The notes below the pieces were generated by a model. That model saw nothing but the letters and a program-made list of their open reading frames with translations, was not told the DNA's origin and did no database searches. From assembly GCF_900113735.1 (NCBI RefSeq), contig NZ_FOQM01000006.1, forward strand, positions 1 through 64,000: a stretch of 64,000 bases of DNA. Direction: 5' to 3'. Positions 28,318 to 37,216 of the stretch are shown here, piece by piece. The stretch's first letter is position 1; the number at the start of each line of letters is the position of its first letter. The stretch comes from Bradyrhizobium sp. Gha (GTDB taxonomy: Bacteria > Pseudomonadota > Alphaproteobacteria > Rhizobiales > Xanthobacteraceae). The translations under genes were made by a program, and so were the position numbers.

Positions 28318-28566
28318 CTACGCAGCCAGCCGCGGCTGCTGCCGAACCGGCAATTGCATCCGCATGCGCTTGCGGTTGCTCGCGTCCTCGATGAACTCGG
28401 CGCGCAGGCGCAGGCGCGTGATCGGCGTGCGCAGATCGTGGCTGATCGCGGCCAGCATCCTGGTGCGATCCGACATCAGCCGTGCGATCCGCTCATGCAT
28501 GCGGTTGAGCGCGCGGGCGACTGAACGGATCTCCTCCGGGCCGCGCTGCCGGGCGCGTGCGTCTCC
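28318..28566 (-). pseudogene. Sensor histidine kinase fragment (HAMP end and DHp domain)
   Basis: One frame encodes RGPEEIRSVARALNRMHERI, the end of a HAMP domain, followed by the dimerisation domain with H-box LAAISHDLRTP, which keeps the phospho-accepting His. After FIEDASNRKRMRMQ the frame degrades and stops at 28318; the catalytic ATPase domain is missing. The upstream part of the kinase is in another frame (see 28540-28965). It can no longer be a working kinase. Confidence 0.8.
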
Positions 28567-28965
28567 AAATCGAGCTTCGGGAAGGCACGCGCGAGATCCG
28601 CGATCAGGCGCGGCCGGTCGTCCGGCGTGGCCGAGCCGAGCAGCAGCGCTGCATCGGTCAGCTGATGCGCGCCGTCGGGCGGCGTGTCCGCATGGTCGGG
28701 CCGGCTCATCAGGAACGCGGTGGTGACGACGAGATGCAGCGTGACGGTCGAAGCCAGCACCAGCGCGGCAATCTGGCCGCTGGGCGTAAACAGATAACCG
28801 CCGGAGCGCACCGTCTTGATCATGGTGGGGTCGGCCGGATTGGGCTCGATCTTGCGGCGGATGCGGCTGACCAGCACGTCGATGGAGCGCTCGAACGCGC
28901 CGGTGCTGCGGCCTTGTGTCGGGTCGAGCAGGCTGTCGCGCGACAGCACGCGGCCGGGACGCTAC
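28540..28965 (-). pseudogene. Fused remnant: OmpR-type regulator C-terminus joined to kinase N-terminus
   Basis: One open frame runs from a winged-helix domain (RVLSRDSLLD, then GAFERSIDVLVSRIRRKIEP and MIKTVRSGGYLFTP) directly into a kinase N-terminus with a membrane span (IAALVLASTVTLHLVVTTAFLM). The join, with no stop codon or intergenic spacer, indicates a deletion between the adjoining regulator and kinase genes. The receiver domain is absent. A second deletion and frameshift separates it from the DHp fragment. The stretch 28966-29264 holds only the leader of the next gene. Confidence 0.8.
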
Positions 28966-29264
28966 GGTGCCAATGGCAGCGCGACGGGCTCGTCGAACAG
29001 TTCGGTCTGCGCTGCTGATCGACTACGAGAGCTGACCTGAGCGACGCAGGTCGGCGCGTTCCCCGCCGCGAACATGCTTCGTTCCAGTGCGCATGATCGT
29101 CGGCGGGGAACCGTCATCCCGCACGTTCCTGAGCGGGAACTCTCTTCGCGCCGCACCGCCGCGAGGTGCAGCGGATGGGGCAACGAAATTGCCGCACGCG
29201 AGGAACTGCGCGTGGCCGTGGCTGTTCTCTCCGCACAAGTTTTCTGCTGAAGGAGAGGACAACA

Positions 29265-29792
29265 ATGTTGATCAAATCAATCGCCGCCGGCCTTGCCGGC
29301 ACCGCTTTGCTTGCGACCGTTGCGTTTGCGCAAAATCCCTCCACCACCGACAAGGCGCCCACCGCTTCGACCGCGACCACCACGGCGACGAGCGCGGCCG
29401 GTGAATGGCGTACTTCGAAGATGGACGGCATCAAGGTCTATAACGAGGCCAACGAGAACATCGGCTCGATCAACGATCTCCTGATGGACAAGAGCGGCAA
29501 CGTCAAGATCGCCGTGATCGGCGTCGGTGGCTTCCTCGGCATGGGCGAGCATCTCGTCGCCGTGCCCTATGAGAAGCTGAAATTCGTCAATGAGGCCGTT
29601 GCCTCAACCACCACCACGACGAACCCGAACGCCAAGCCGGCTGCGACCACGACCACCGGCGCTGCGACCGGCACCGAAAAGACGGCGACGACCACGAGCA
29701 GCTCATCGTCGAAGTGGTATCCCGATCACGCCGTGTTCAACGCGACCAAGGACCAGCTGAAGAACATGCCCGAGTTCAAGTACTCGGAGTAA
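29265..29792 (+). CDS. Secreted PRC-barrel domain protein
   Basis: From ATG 29265, behind AAGGAGAGGA, the 175-residue product has a signal peptide (1-22, ending AFA). A Thr/Ala-rich linker (about 23-45) leads to a PRC-barrel domain (about 47-105): WRTSKMDGIKVYNEANENIG, IAVIGVGGFLGMGEHLVAVP. A second Thr-rich linker (about 110-148) precedes the end. PRC-barrel proteins of this kind are periplasmic in rhizobia and of unknown role. A hairpin terminator follows. Confidence 0.85.
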   Translation: MLIKSIAAGLAGTALLATVAFAQNPSTTDKAPTASTATTTATSAAGEWRTSKMDGIKVYNEANENIGSINDLLMDKSGNVKIAVIGVGGFLGMGEHLVAVPYEKLKFVNEAVASTTTTTNPNAKPAATTTTGAATGTEKTATTTSSSSSKWYPDHAVFNATKDQLKNMPEFKYSE

Positions 29793-29820
29793 GCAGGATC
29801 ACGTGAGCGCCTAAAGCGAA

Positions 29821-29846
29821 GCGCGCCCGGTTTTCACCGGGCGCGC
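29821..29846 (+). terminator. Rho-independent terminator
   Basis: GCGCGCCCGGT (29821-29831) pairs with ACCGGGCGCGC (29836-29846) around a 4-base loop; the trailing TGTCGTGTCTTT is only moderately T-rich. Confidence 0.75.
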
Positions 29847-29880
29847 TGTCGTGTCTTTCGCTTGCTGTCTTTCGCTTCCT

Positions 29881-29966
29881 GTCATTGCGAGGAGCGAAGC
29901 GACGAAGCAATCCAGAGCCATCTGTGCAGATGCATGTCTGGATTGCTTCGCTTCGCTCGAATGACG
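29881..29966. repeat. Palindromic intergenic repeat, family A
   Basis: GTCATTGCGAGGAGCGAAGC at the left and GCTTCGCTTCGCTCGAATGAC-like sequence at the right form long inverted arms. It lies between the PRC-barrel gene and the binding-protein gene. Confidence 0.85.
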
Positions 29967-29982
29967 GAGGATAGATCGTGCT

Positions 29983-31191
29983 CTACTTCACCAGCGGGCA
30001 GCCGCCCTTGTCGAGCGGGCGGAAGGCTTCGTCGCCGGGGACGGTGGCGATCAGCTTGTAGAGATCCCACTCGCCCTTGGACTCCTCCGGCTTCTTCACC
30101 TCGAACAGATACATGTCGTGGACCATGCGGCCGTCGATGCGGATCTTGCCGTTCTTGGCGAAGAAGTCGTTGACCGGCGTCTTGCGCATCTGCTCCATCA
30201 CCTTCGGCGCTTCATCGGTCTTGATGGCTTCGATCGCCTTCAGGTAGTGCATGGTCGCCGAATAGAGGCCGGCCTGGATCATGGTCGGCATGTGGCCGAC
30301 CTTGTCGTTGAAGCGCTTCGAGAAGGCGCGCGTCTCGTCATCCCTGTCCCAGTAGAACGCGTCCGTGACGATCAGGCCCTGGGTTGCCTTGATGCCCAGG
30401 GAGTGGACGTCGGTGATTTCCAGCAGCAGCGCGATCATCTTCTGTCCGCCTTGCGTGAGGCCGAACTCGGCCGCCTGCTTCAGCGCGTTGGTGGTGTCGC
30501 CGCCGGCATCCGCCAGCGCGACCACCTTGGCCTTGGAGGCCTGGGCCTGGAGCAGGAAGGAGGAGAAGTCCGAGGAATTGAGCGGATGCCGGACGTCGCC
30601 GAGCACCTTGCCGCCGCTCTCCTTGACGACGTTGGCGGCGTCGCGCTCGAGCGCCATTCCGAAGGCGTAGTCGGCGGTGACGAAGAACCAGGTATCCTCG
30701 CCGCGCTTCACCATCGCCCTGCCGGCGACGTTCGACAACGCATAGGTGTCGTAGGTCCAGTGCACCGTGTTGGGCGAGCAGGCCGCGCCGGTGATGTCGG
30801 AGGAGCCGCCGCCGGAATTGATGTTGATCTTGTTCTTCTCGCGCGTCAGCGCCGAGATCGGCAGCGCCACCGAGGACGTCGGCACGTCCATGACCGCGTC
30901 CACCTTGTCGTTGTCGTACCAGTTGCGGGCAATGTTGACGCCGACATCGGGCTTGTTCTGGTGATCGGCGGATACGACCTCGATCGGTACGCCTGCGACC
31001 TTGCCGCCGTAATCGGCCACCGCCATCTCGACAGCGGCGAGCGAGCCCTTGCCGGTCGCGTCGGCATAAAGGCTCGACATGTCGGTGAGCACGCCGAGCT
31101 TGACGACGTTGTCGGAAATCTGCGCCTGTGCCGTGCCGCAGGTGGCGGCGATGGCGAAGCCGGCCGCGACCGCGGCGATGAGTTTCTGCAT
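29983..31191 (-). CDS. ABC transporter substrate-binding protein, branched-chain amino acid type
   Basis: The 402-residue product has a signal peptide (about 1-23, ending AQA) and a type I periplasmic-binding fold of the LivJ/UrtA group (Peripla_BP_6). It starts ISDNVVKLGVLTDMSSLYAD. Conserved binding-site parts include SSDITGAACSPNTVHWTYD. It likely binds an amino acid, amide or aromatic compound for import. No permease or ATPase gene is adjacent, so it is an orphan here and must use a transporter encoded elsewhere. Confidence 0.9.
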   Translation of the reverse strand: MQKLIAAVAAGFAIAATCGTAQAQISDNVVKLGVLTDMSSLYADATGKGSLAAVEMAVADYGGKVAGVPIEVVSADHQNKPDVGVNIARNWYDNDKVDAVMDVPTSSVALPISALTREKNKININSGGGSSDITGAACSPNTVHWTYDTYALSNVAGRAMVKRGEDTWFFVTADYAFGMALERDAANVVKESGGKVLGDVRHPLNSSDFSSFLLQAQASKAKVVALADAGGDTTNALKQAAEFGLTQGGQKMIALLLEITDVHSLGIKATQGLIVTDAFYWDRDDETRAFSKRFNDKVGHMPTMIQAGLYSATMHYLKAIEAIKTDEAPKVMEQMRKTPVNDFFAKNGKIRIDGRMVHDMYLFEVKKPEESKGEWDLYKLIATVPGDEAFRPLDKGGCPLVK

Positions 31192-31372
31192 GTTTTCTCC
31201 CTCAGCTTTGTTGTTTGGGCTTTTGTTGCGGGGACCGTTCTAGCCGCAAACGGTCGCGCGGGCAAAGCCGGGGAGGCGTACAGAATTGAGAATAAGTTGG
31301 GGATGTCGAAAGGCCCCGCCGTGCAACCGCTCGGGGCCTCTCGTATCGAGGCTCAACGCTTCAGCGCATCGG

Positions 31373-31876
31373 CTATTTCGCTGCCTGTTTGCTCGGATCG
31401 TCGGCCGGGTTGACGTAGTTGATAGCGAACGGACCGGGACCCGCGATCTGCACCACGGTCTCTTCCGTGGTCCAGGCATAGTGGTTCATGCGTGCTGGCA
31501 TTTCGCTAAAACCTCCGGCCTTGAGGGACAGGCCCTTGTCCATATCGAGCTTGTCGCCGAGGCCAACACGGAAGTCACCGGAGATCACCGTGACGAACTC
31601 GTCGGTCGGATGGTTATGGGCGGGAACTTTGAAATTGGGCGGCATCTTCAACCGGATCGTAAACAGCCCCTCCTTGCCGGGATCACCAGCCACCACGGCG
31701 AGTTGCGCGCCGGGCGGGATGGTCGGCGGAGCGGGACCCCACTTGATGTCTTCAACATTGACCGGAGGCGTCATTTGCATCTCGGCGGCCTGCGATCCCT
31801 CCTTCGGCAGGATTTGGGCTGCTGCCAGTACAGCAAATCCGGAAGCAACAGCGAATGGTATGATTGCTCGCTTCAT
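31373..31876 (-). CDS. Secreted cupin-domain protein
   Basis: From ATG 31876, with AAGGAGGG upstream, the product has 167 residues and an N-terminal hydrophobic segment (about 3-22) that is a probable signal peptide or anchor. The cupin metal motif is clear: HNHPTDEFVTVISG, that is HxHx3Ex6G (about 84-97). A second cupin motif near NHYAWT holds the last His. It should bind a metal, with unknown substrate. A weak hairpin at 31311-31339 may end it. Confidence 0.82.
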   Translation of the reverse strand: MKRAIIPFAVASGFAVLAAAQILPKEGSQAAEMQMTPPVNVEDIKWGPAPPTIPPGAQLAVVAGDPGKEGLFTIRLKMPPNFKVPAHNHPTDEFVTVISGDFRVGLGDKLDMDKGLSLKAGGFSEMPARMNHYAWTTEETVVQIAGPGPFAINYVNPADDPSKQAAK

Positions 31877-32712
31877 TTCACTTCCCTCCTTTGGCTTACT
31901 TCTCTCTTCACTCACCACAAGCTGTTCACACAAAGAAGAAGGTCGCCGCCATGCAATCGTGAAGGCGCGACGCCTGTCAGCGTGATCGTGCAGGCACGAA
32001 CGCATCGTCGATGGTCGTGTATGAAGAACTTGCCATGTCGAACCTCTCGATTGAGACCAGACATTGCAGCAGGAGTTACAACAGTCCTGCGATTGACCCT
32101 TCTAGAGAAGAAGGTCGTGCGGGCACGGCCAGATCGTGCTCGGCAAAAACGGAATAAGGCTGCCCATGAACTTTCGGTGTGCCCGACGCAGCTCAGGCTA
32201 AAACCCCTAGGGGGCAGCTCTCAGAGACCACCTCAAGCATACGCTGACCGGTAGGCAGCGCAAGTGATACGCACGACGCGGCCCGGCCGCCGCCGGAAAG
32301 TCGAAGGCTGGACAGGTCGGGGGACTCACGAGCTGATGGGGCTGCCGGGGCCAATGGGACATCTTCGGAACACTGGTTGGCACTTCGATACCTCTTGGCA
32401 GCCCTGTAGCCGCTGCCGAACCGCAAAACTGCAGGCCGTATCCGCCCGGACCTTTCCGCTTTCAGCGCAGGGCGAAAGGGTGTCTCGCGACGAGGCCCGT
32501 GGGACGGGTTTCCACAAAGCCAAAAGAGACCCGGCGTTCGAGGATTACGTCCACACCTGCATGCACCCTCACTAGACCAATCTGGGTGCCAGCAGCCGTG
32601 GGTGCTAATCGTGGGGCTAATCGCGGCCCCTCAACAGCAGGAATTGCGAATTGGTCTAGAGCATGATCCGAAAACGTGTGAAGCGGTTTTCCGAAAGATG
32701 ATGCTCAAATAA
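31877..32712. other. 836-base gene-free region with direct repeats and palindrome
   Basis: No supported gene was found; open frames at 32264-32575 (+) and 32193-32426 (-) have no recognisable features. Three degenerate direct repeats, TGGGTGCCA (32583), TGGGTGCTA (32599) and TGGGGCTAA (32612), lie near the right end, followed by a family E palindrome (32655-32706). It may be the remains of an integrated element. Confidence 0.5.
32655..32706. repeat. Palindromic intergenic repeat, family E
   Basis: TCTAGAGCATGATCCGAAAA opens the element and GGTTTTCCGAAAGATGATGC closes it, around GTGTGAAGC. It is inverted relative to the copy at 28271-28317. Confidence 0.85.
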
Positions 32713-33543
32713 CTAGAGGGCGCCGCCCCTGAGCCGTTCATTGCGCCGGCGCAGGCCTTCCAATGTGGCAAGCAGGATGACCGAGACCGTCGTCAAAATC
32801 ACCGCTGCGGCCGTGATGGTCGGGCTGATGTTCTCGCGGATGCCGCTGAACATTTCGCGTGGCAAAGTGCGCTGCTCCGGTCCCGCCATGAACAGCACGA
32901 TCACCACCTCGTCGAAGCTGGTGGCGAAGGCGAACAGCGCGCCTGAGGCGAGGCCCGGCAGGATCAGCGGCAGGATCACGCGGCGGAACGCTTCGAGGGG
33001 CGAGGCGCCGAGCGAGGCGGCGGCACGCGCCAGGTTGGTGTCGAAGCTTTGCAACGTGGCGCCGACGGTGATCACCACAAAGGGCGTGGCGAGCGCGGTG
33101 TGAGCCAGGATCAGGCCGAGATAGCTGCCGGTCAGTCCGATCGGCGCGAAGAAGAAATAGAGACCGACCGCGGTGATGACGCCGGGCACGACGACCGGTG
33201 ACAGCACGAAAGCCAGCACCAGCGGTTTGAACCGGCTCTTCCACTGCGCGAGCCCAAGGGCCGCGAGCGTGCCGAGCACCATCGACAGCGCGGTCGAGGC
33301 AACGCCGATGATCATGCTGTTCTTCAGCGAATTCATCCAGCGCGGCGAGCTGATGAAGTCGTCGTACCAGCGCAAGGAGAGGCCCGGCAGCGGATAGGTG
33401 AGGTACGAGCCGGAGCTGAAGGACAGCGGCATGATCGCGAGGATCGGCGTGATCAGGAAAATGAACACCAGCGTGGAGATCAAGATGGTCGCGGTCCAGG
33501 CGATGCGCTGGCTGGGCGTGCGGAGGGCAGCATTGTCGCTCAA
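32713..33543 (-). CDS. ABC transporter permease, PotC-like
   Basis: The 276-residue product has about six membrane spans and the binding-protein-dependent permease signature AAASLGASPLEAFRRVILPL (about 175-194), whose EAA-type loop contacts the ATPase. It is the second permease of a spermidine/putrescine-type importer. It starts at TTG 33543: the TTGA sequence overlaps the stop of the upstream permease, and GGGAGGG lies 8 bases before it. No better start exists. It is last in the operon. Confidence 0.9.
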   Translation of the reverse strand: MSDNAALRTPSQRIAWTATILISTLVFIFLITPILAIMPLSFSSGSYLTYPLPGLSLRWYDDFISSPRWMNSLKNSMIIGVASTALSMVLGTLAALGLAQWKSRFKPLVLAFVLSPVVVPGVITAVGLYFFFAPIGLTGSYLGLILAHTALATPFVVITVGATLQSFDTNLARAAASLGASPLEAFRRVILPLILPGLASGALFAFATSFDEVVIVLFMAGPEQRTLPREMFSGIRENISPTITAAAVILTTVSVILLATLEGLRRRNERLRGGAL

Positions 33544-34802
33544 TTCTTCATCCCTCCCGTGACCTGCTGGCCCTGCACCAGCTTGCCGTAGACGAGCGCG
33601 AGCAGAACTGTGGCGAGCAGCAGCACCGCGCCCAACGCCGAGGCAAGGCCCCAATTGGCTGTTTCGGTGGTGTAGAGCGCGATGAAGTAGCTGATCATCT
33701 GGTCGGCTGCGCCGCCGACGAGGGCCGGTGTGATGTAGTAGCCGAGCGCCAGGATGAACACGAGCAGGCTCCCCGCGCCGATGCCGGGCAGCGTCTGCGG
33801 CAGATAGATCCGCAGGAAGGCGGTGAGGGGTGGTGCACCGAGCGAAGCTGCGGCGCGCATATAGGCCGGCGAGATCGCCTTCATGCTGCTGTAGAGCGGC
33901 AGGATCATGAATGGCAGCAGAACGTGGGTCATGGCCACGCAGACGCCGAAGCGGTTGTAGATCAGGCGCAGCGGCTCGTCGATGATGCCGAGCCAGTGCA
34001 GGCTGTCGTTGACGACGCCCTTGCTTTGCAACAGCACGATCCAGGCGCAGGTCCGGACCAGAAGCGAGGTCCAGAAAGGCAGCAGCACGAAGATCATCAA
34101 CAGGTTTGACCGCCCCGGCGGCAGCGTCGCCAGCAGATAGGCGACCGGAAAGCCGAGGATCAGGCACAGCACCGTGACACCGAGGCTGATGAGGAACGTG
34201 CGGGCGAAAACCTCGCGGTAGATCGCCTGATCCGGCGGGGCCGCCACGATCGCGCCGTCGACGTTCCTGACAAGGTCGAGCGCCGCCAGCAGATAGAAGC
34301 CGGTCACCGGGCCACTGGCGCCCTTGATCGTCGTCCAGGTGCCGCGGTCGCGCCAGGCTGCGTTGATCTTGCCCAGCGTCTCCTTGGCCGTGCCCGGCTC
34401 CGGCACCGTCTTCAGATTGCGCGCCGTGCTGGTGAGGATGGTGCGAAAACCGTTTTGGGCGTAGTTGAGCCGCTTGGCCGCGATCGCAACGGTGCCGGCG
34501 GCGCGGGCGGACTGGATGTCGCTTGCCAGGGCCGCATAGGTCTTTTCGTCCGGCAGATCCTTGCCGTCCCAGCGGGCGAGAGCCGCGACGGTTTGCGGCA
34601 GAACCTGCCGCACCTCGCGGTCATCGACCGCGTGCCACAGCATGCCGGCAATGGGTCCGGCGAAGGTGAACAGCAGAAACAGCAGCAGCGGCACGACCAG
34701 TGCGAGGGCCTTGACCTGGCGCGCGCGCTCCGCCCGCTTCAGGCGGCGCTTGAGCGGCACGCTAGTCCCGGCATCGGCGGCGGTCAGAGACGCTACTGTC
34801 AT
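33540..34802 (-). CDS. ABC transporter permease, PotB-like, with large insertion
   Basis: This 420-residue permease has a first span (about 31-55), then a polar stretch of about 140 residues (60-195) before the other five spans. Typical PotB proteins are near 280 residues, so this extra periplasmic domain is notable. The EAA-type loop is AAASLGAPPLTAFLRIYLPQ (about 319-338). With the next gene it forms the membrane channel of the importer. The stop overlaps the TTG of the following permease. Confidence 0.9.
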   Translation of the reverse strand: MTVASLTAADAGTSVPLKRRLKRAERARQVKALALVVPLLLFLLFTFAGPIAGMLWHAVDDREVRQVLPQTVAALARWDGKDLPDEKTYAALASDIQSARAAGTVAIAAKRLNYAQNGFRTILTSTARNLKTVPEPGTAKETLGKINAAWRDRGTWTTIKGASGPVTGFYLLAALDLVRNVDGAIVAAPPDQAIYREVFARTFLISLGVTVLCLILGFPVAYLLATLPPGRSNLLMIFVLLPFWTSLLVRTCAWIVLLQSKGVVNDSLHWLGIIDEPLRLIYNRFGVCVAMTHVLLPFMILPLYSSMKAISPAYMRAAASLGAPPLTAFLRIYLPQTLPGIGAGSLLVFILALGYYITPALVGGAADQMISYFIALYTTETANWGLASALGAVLLLATVLLALVYGKLVQGQQVTGGMKN

Positions 34803-34872
34803 GCGGTGATCATTTCAGGCAAGAGGCTCCAGGCGAAGAAGCGCGCTTCTTCGCCTGAGCCACGCGGCCGCG

Positions 34873-35931
34873 CTACTTCGCGGCCCATTTGTTGAAGCGC
34901 TCGGTCAGCTTGTCGATGTTCTCGAGCCAGAAGGCCACGTTGATCTCGACTGCGTTCTTGATGTTGTCAGGCGCGGTCGGCAGGTCCTTCAGAACGGCGG
35001 GCGGCAACAGGCCGGCTGCGTCCTTGTTCGACGTGCCATAGGCGATGTTCTCCGACAATTTCGACTGGTTCTCAGCTTTGCCTGCGAAATCCAGGAACTT
35101 GTAAGCCGCGTCCTTGTTCGGGCTGCCCTTCAGGATCACCCAGCTGTCGAGGGTGAAGAGGGCGCCATCCCACACCATGCCGAAATTCTTCTTCTCGTTC
35201 TTGTTCGCGGTGTCGATGCGGCCATTGTAGACCGAGGTCATCGCCACCTCGCCGGAGGCGAGCAGTTGCGGCGGCTGGGCGCCTGCCTTCCACCAGACGA
35301 TGTCGCCCTTGATGGTGTCGAGCTTCTTGAACGCGCGGTCGACGCCCTCGTCGGTGGCCAGCACCTTGTAGACGTCCTTCGGTGCGACGCCGTCGGCCAT
35401 CAAGGCGATCTCGAGTGTCGTCTTCGGGCCCTGACGCAGGCCGCGCTTGCCCGGGACTTTCTTGGTGTCGAAGAAGTCCGCCCAGCCCTTCGGTGCGTCC
35501 TTCAGCTTGTCCTTGTCGTAGCCGAGCACAAAGTCATAGAGGATGGCGCCGACACCGCAGGGATTGACCGCCGGCGGGATGTAGGCGGCCTCGCCCCCGA
35601 TCTTGGAATAATCCAGCTTCTCGTACAGGCCTTCCTCGCAGCCGACCGCAAGCTCGTCGCTCTCGACCTGGACGAGATCCCAGGTGGCGGCGCCGCCCTG
35701 CACCTTGGCGCGCAACACGCCGACGCCGCCATCCCAGGACTCGTCGTTCATCGGAATGCCCGATGCCTTCTTGAACGGCTCGAAATACACCTTCTTCTGG
35801 GCGTCCTGATACGCGCCGCCCCACGACACGACGGTGAGGTCGCGGGCCTGCGCGATCGGAGCCAGCGCAGCGCTGGCGCTGAACGCGGCGGCGAAACCCA
35901 GAGCAATCTTGCCAATCTTGCGCTTCAGCAT
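34873..35931 (-). CDS. Extracellular solute-binding protein, PotD-like
   Basis: The product of 352 residues has a signal peptide (about 1-29, ending AQA). The mature protein begins RDLTVVSWGGAYQDAQKKVY, typical of the polyamine-binding (PotD/PotF, SBP_bac_8) group. It delivers its ligand to the permeases encoded downstream. The Asp/Trp/Tyr set that binds polyamines could not be checked from one sequence, so spermidine, putrescine and other small amines all remain possible. Confidence 0.9.
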   Translation of the reverse strand: MLKRKIGKIALGFAAAFSASAALAPIAQARDLTVVSWGGAYQDAQKKVYFEPFKKASGIPMNDESWDGGVGVLRAKVQGGAATWDLVQVESDELAVGCEEGLYEKLDYSKIGGEAAYIPPAVNPCGVGAILYDFVLGYDKDKLKDAPKGWADFFDTKKVPGKRGLRQGPKTTLEIALMADGVAPKDVYKVLATDEGVDRAFKKLDTIKGDIVWWKAGAQPPQLLASGEVAMTSVYNGRIDTANKNEKKNFGMVWDGALFTLDSWVILKGSPNKDAAYKFLDFAGKAENQSKLSENIAYGTSNKDAAGLLPPAVLKDLPTAPDNIKNAVEINVAFWLENIDKLTERFNKWAAK

Positions 35932-35979
35932 GGTCGTTATTCCTTCTTCATATGCGTTGCGTTGAGGTTGATCGATGGA

Positions 35980-37089
35980 TCAGACGGGATCGAGGGCCAG
36001 GCAGTCCTCGGGACGGAAATCGATGAATATGGTCTCGCCGGGCCTCAGGCTGTCATGCGCGCCCGGCTGAACCTTGACCATGAACTCGGCATTCCCTGCG
36101 ACGTCGAGCACGGCGAGGGCGTGGTCGCCGAGATAGATGGTGTTCTGCACCTTGGCCGGCAGCCGGTTCGTTCCATCGCTGGAGGTGCCGTCAGGGACGA
36201 TGTTGATCCGCTCCGGCCGCACCGACAGGGAGGTCGATGCGCCCGCGCCCGAGACATTGACCGCCCGCGCGGTCACGGCGCCGCCGCCAGCCAGCGCGAC
36301 GCGGCAATATTGCTTGTCGACGGTCTCGACGGTGCCTTTCAGCACGTTGTTCTCGCCGATGAAGTGAGCGACGAAGCTGTTCACCGGATGCTCGTAGAGC
36401 GCGTCGGGCCTGTCGATCTGCTGGACGATCCCGTCGTTGAACACGGCGATGCGGTCCGACATGGTGAGCGCTTCGCTCTGGTCGTGGGTGACATAGACGA
36501 TCGTGATGCCCATCGTCTCGTGCAGCTGCTTGATCTCGAGCTGCATCTGCTCGCGCAGGCGCTTGTCGAGCGCGCCGAGCGGCTCGTCCATCAGCACCAG
36601 CTGCGGATTGAAAACCAGCGCGCGGGCGAGTGCCACGCGCTGCTGCTGGCCGCCGGAGAGCTGCCCGGGCCGACGCTGCGCCAGGGTTTCCATCTTGATC
36701 ATGCGCAATGCCGCGCTGACGCGGTGCTGCGTTTCGGCCTTGCTCGTGCTGCGGACGGAGAGCGGGAAGGCGATATTCTCCGCGATCGTCAGATGCGGAA
36801 ACAGCGCATAGTTCTGGAATACCATGCCGATGTCGCGCTTGTGGGGCGGCACGTTCTTGATCGGCCGGTCCGCGAGATAGATCTCGCCCCGGGTGGGGAC
36901 CTCGAAGCCCGCCAGCATCATCAGCGTCGTCGTCTTGCCCGAGCCCGACGGGCCGAGCAGGGTGATGAACTCGCCCTTCCTGATGTCGAGATCGAGGCTC
37001 TTCACCACGAGGTGCTCGCCATCGTAGGTCTTCTGAATACCGGAAAAGCGCACCAATGCCGGCGCAGATGTGAGGATGCCGGCTTCCAT
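35980..37089 (-). CDS. ABC transporter ATP-binding protein, PotA-like
   Basis: This 369-residue protein has Walker [11 protein letters not shown] (about 45-54), the signature LSGGQQQR (about 142-149), Walker B ending [10 protein letters not shown] (about 165-174) and the switch His in YVTHDQSEA. The C-terminal 110 residues form the TOBE domain of MalK/PotA-like subunits. It is the first gene of a four-gene operon: ATPase, binding protein, two permeases. It powers uptake of a polyamine-type solute. Confidence 0.93.
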   Translation of the reverse strand: MEAGILTSAPALVRFSGIQKTYDGEHLVVKSLDLDIRKGEFITLLGPSGSGKTTTLMMLAGFEVPTRGEIYLADRPIKNVPPHKRDIGMVFQNYALFPHLTIAENIAFPLSVRSTSKAETQHRVSAALRMIKMETLAQRRPGQLSGGQQQRVALARALVFNPQLVLMDEPLGALDKRLREQMQLEIKQLHETMGITIVYVTHDQSEALTMSDRIAVFNDGIVQQIDRPDALYEHPVNSFVAHFIGENNVLKGTVETVDKQYCRVALAGGGAVTARAVNVSGAGASTSLSVRPERINIVPDGTSSDGTNRLPAKVQNTIYLGDHALAVLDVAGNAEFMVKVQPGAHDSLRPGETIFIDFRPEDCLALDPV

Positions 37090-37216
37090 GCTCGCAGTGT
37101 CCCCTAAAAGCTGTCAGCACCTCGTTCGAGGTTAGACGATCAGCTTAGCATCCTCCAACGAGAATGCCAGCGGCGCAAGGGATAACAGGCTGCGCGGATT
37201 CCGTGCATGAAAGTGA

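Noticed and set aside
32264..32575. 103-codon frame in the gene-free stretch
   Set aside because: No ribosome site, no recognisable domain and uneven composition.
35266..37107. 613-codon plus-strand open frame
   Set aside because: It is antisense to the binding-protein and ATPase genes of the polyamine-type operon, both of which have clear motifs.
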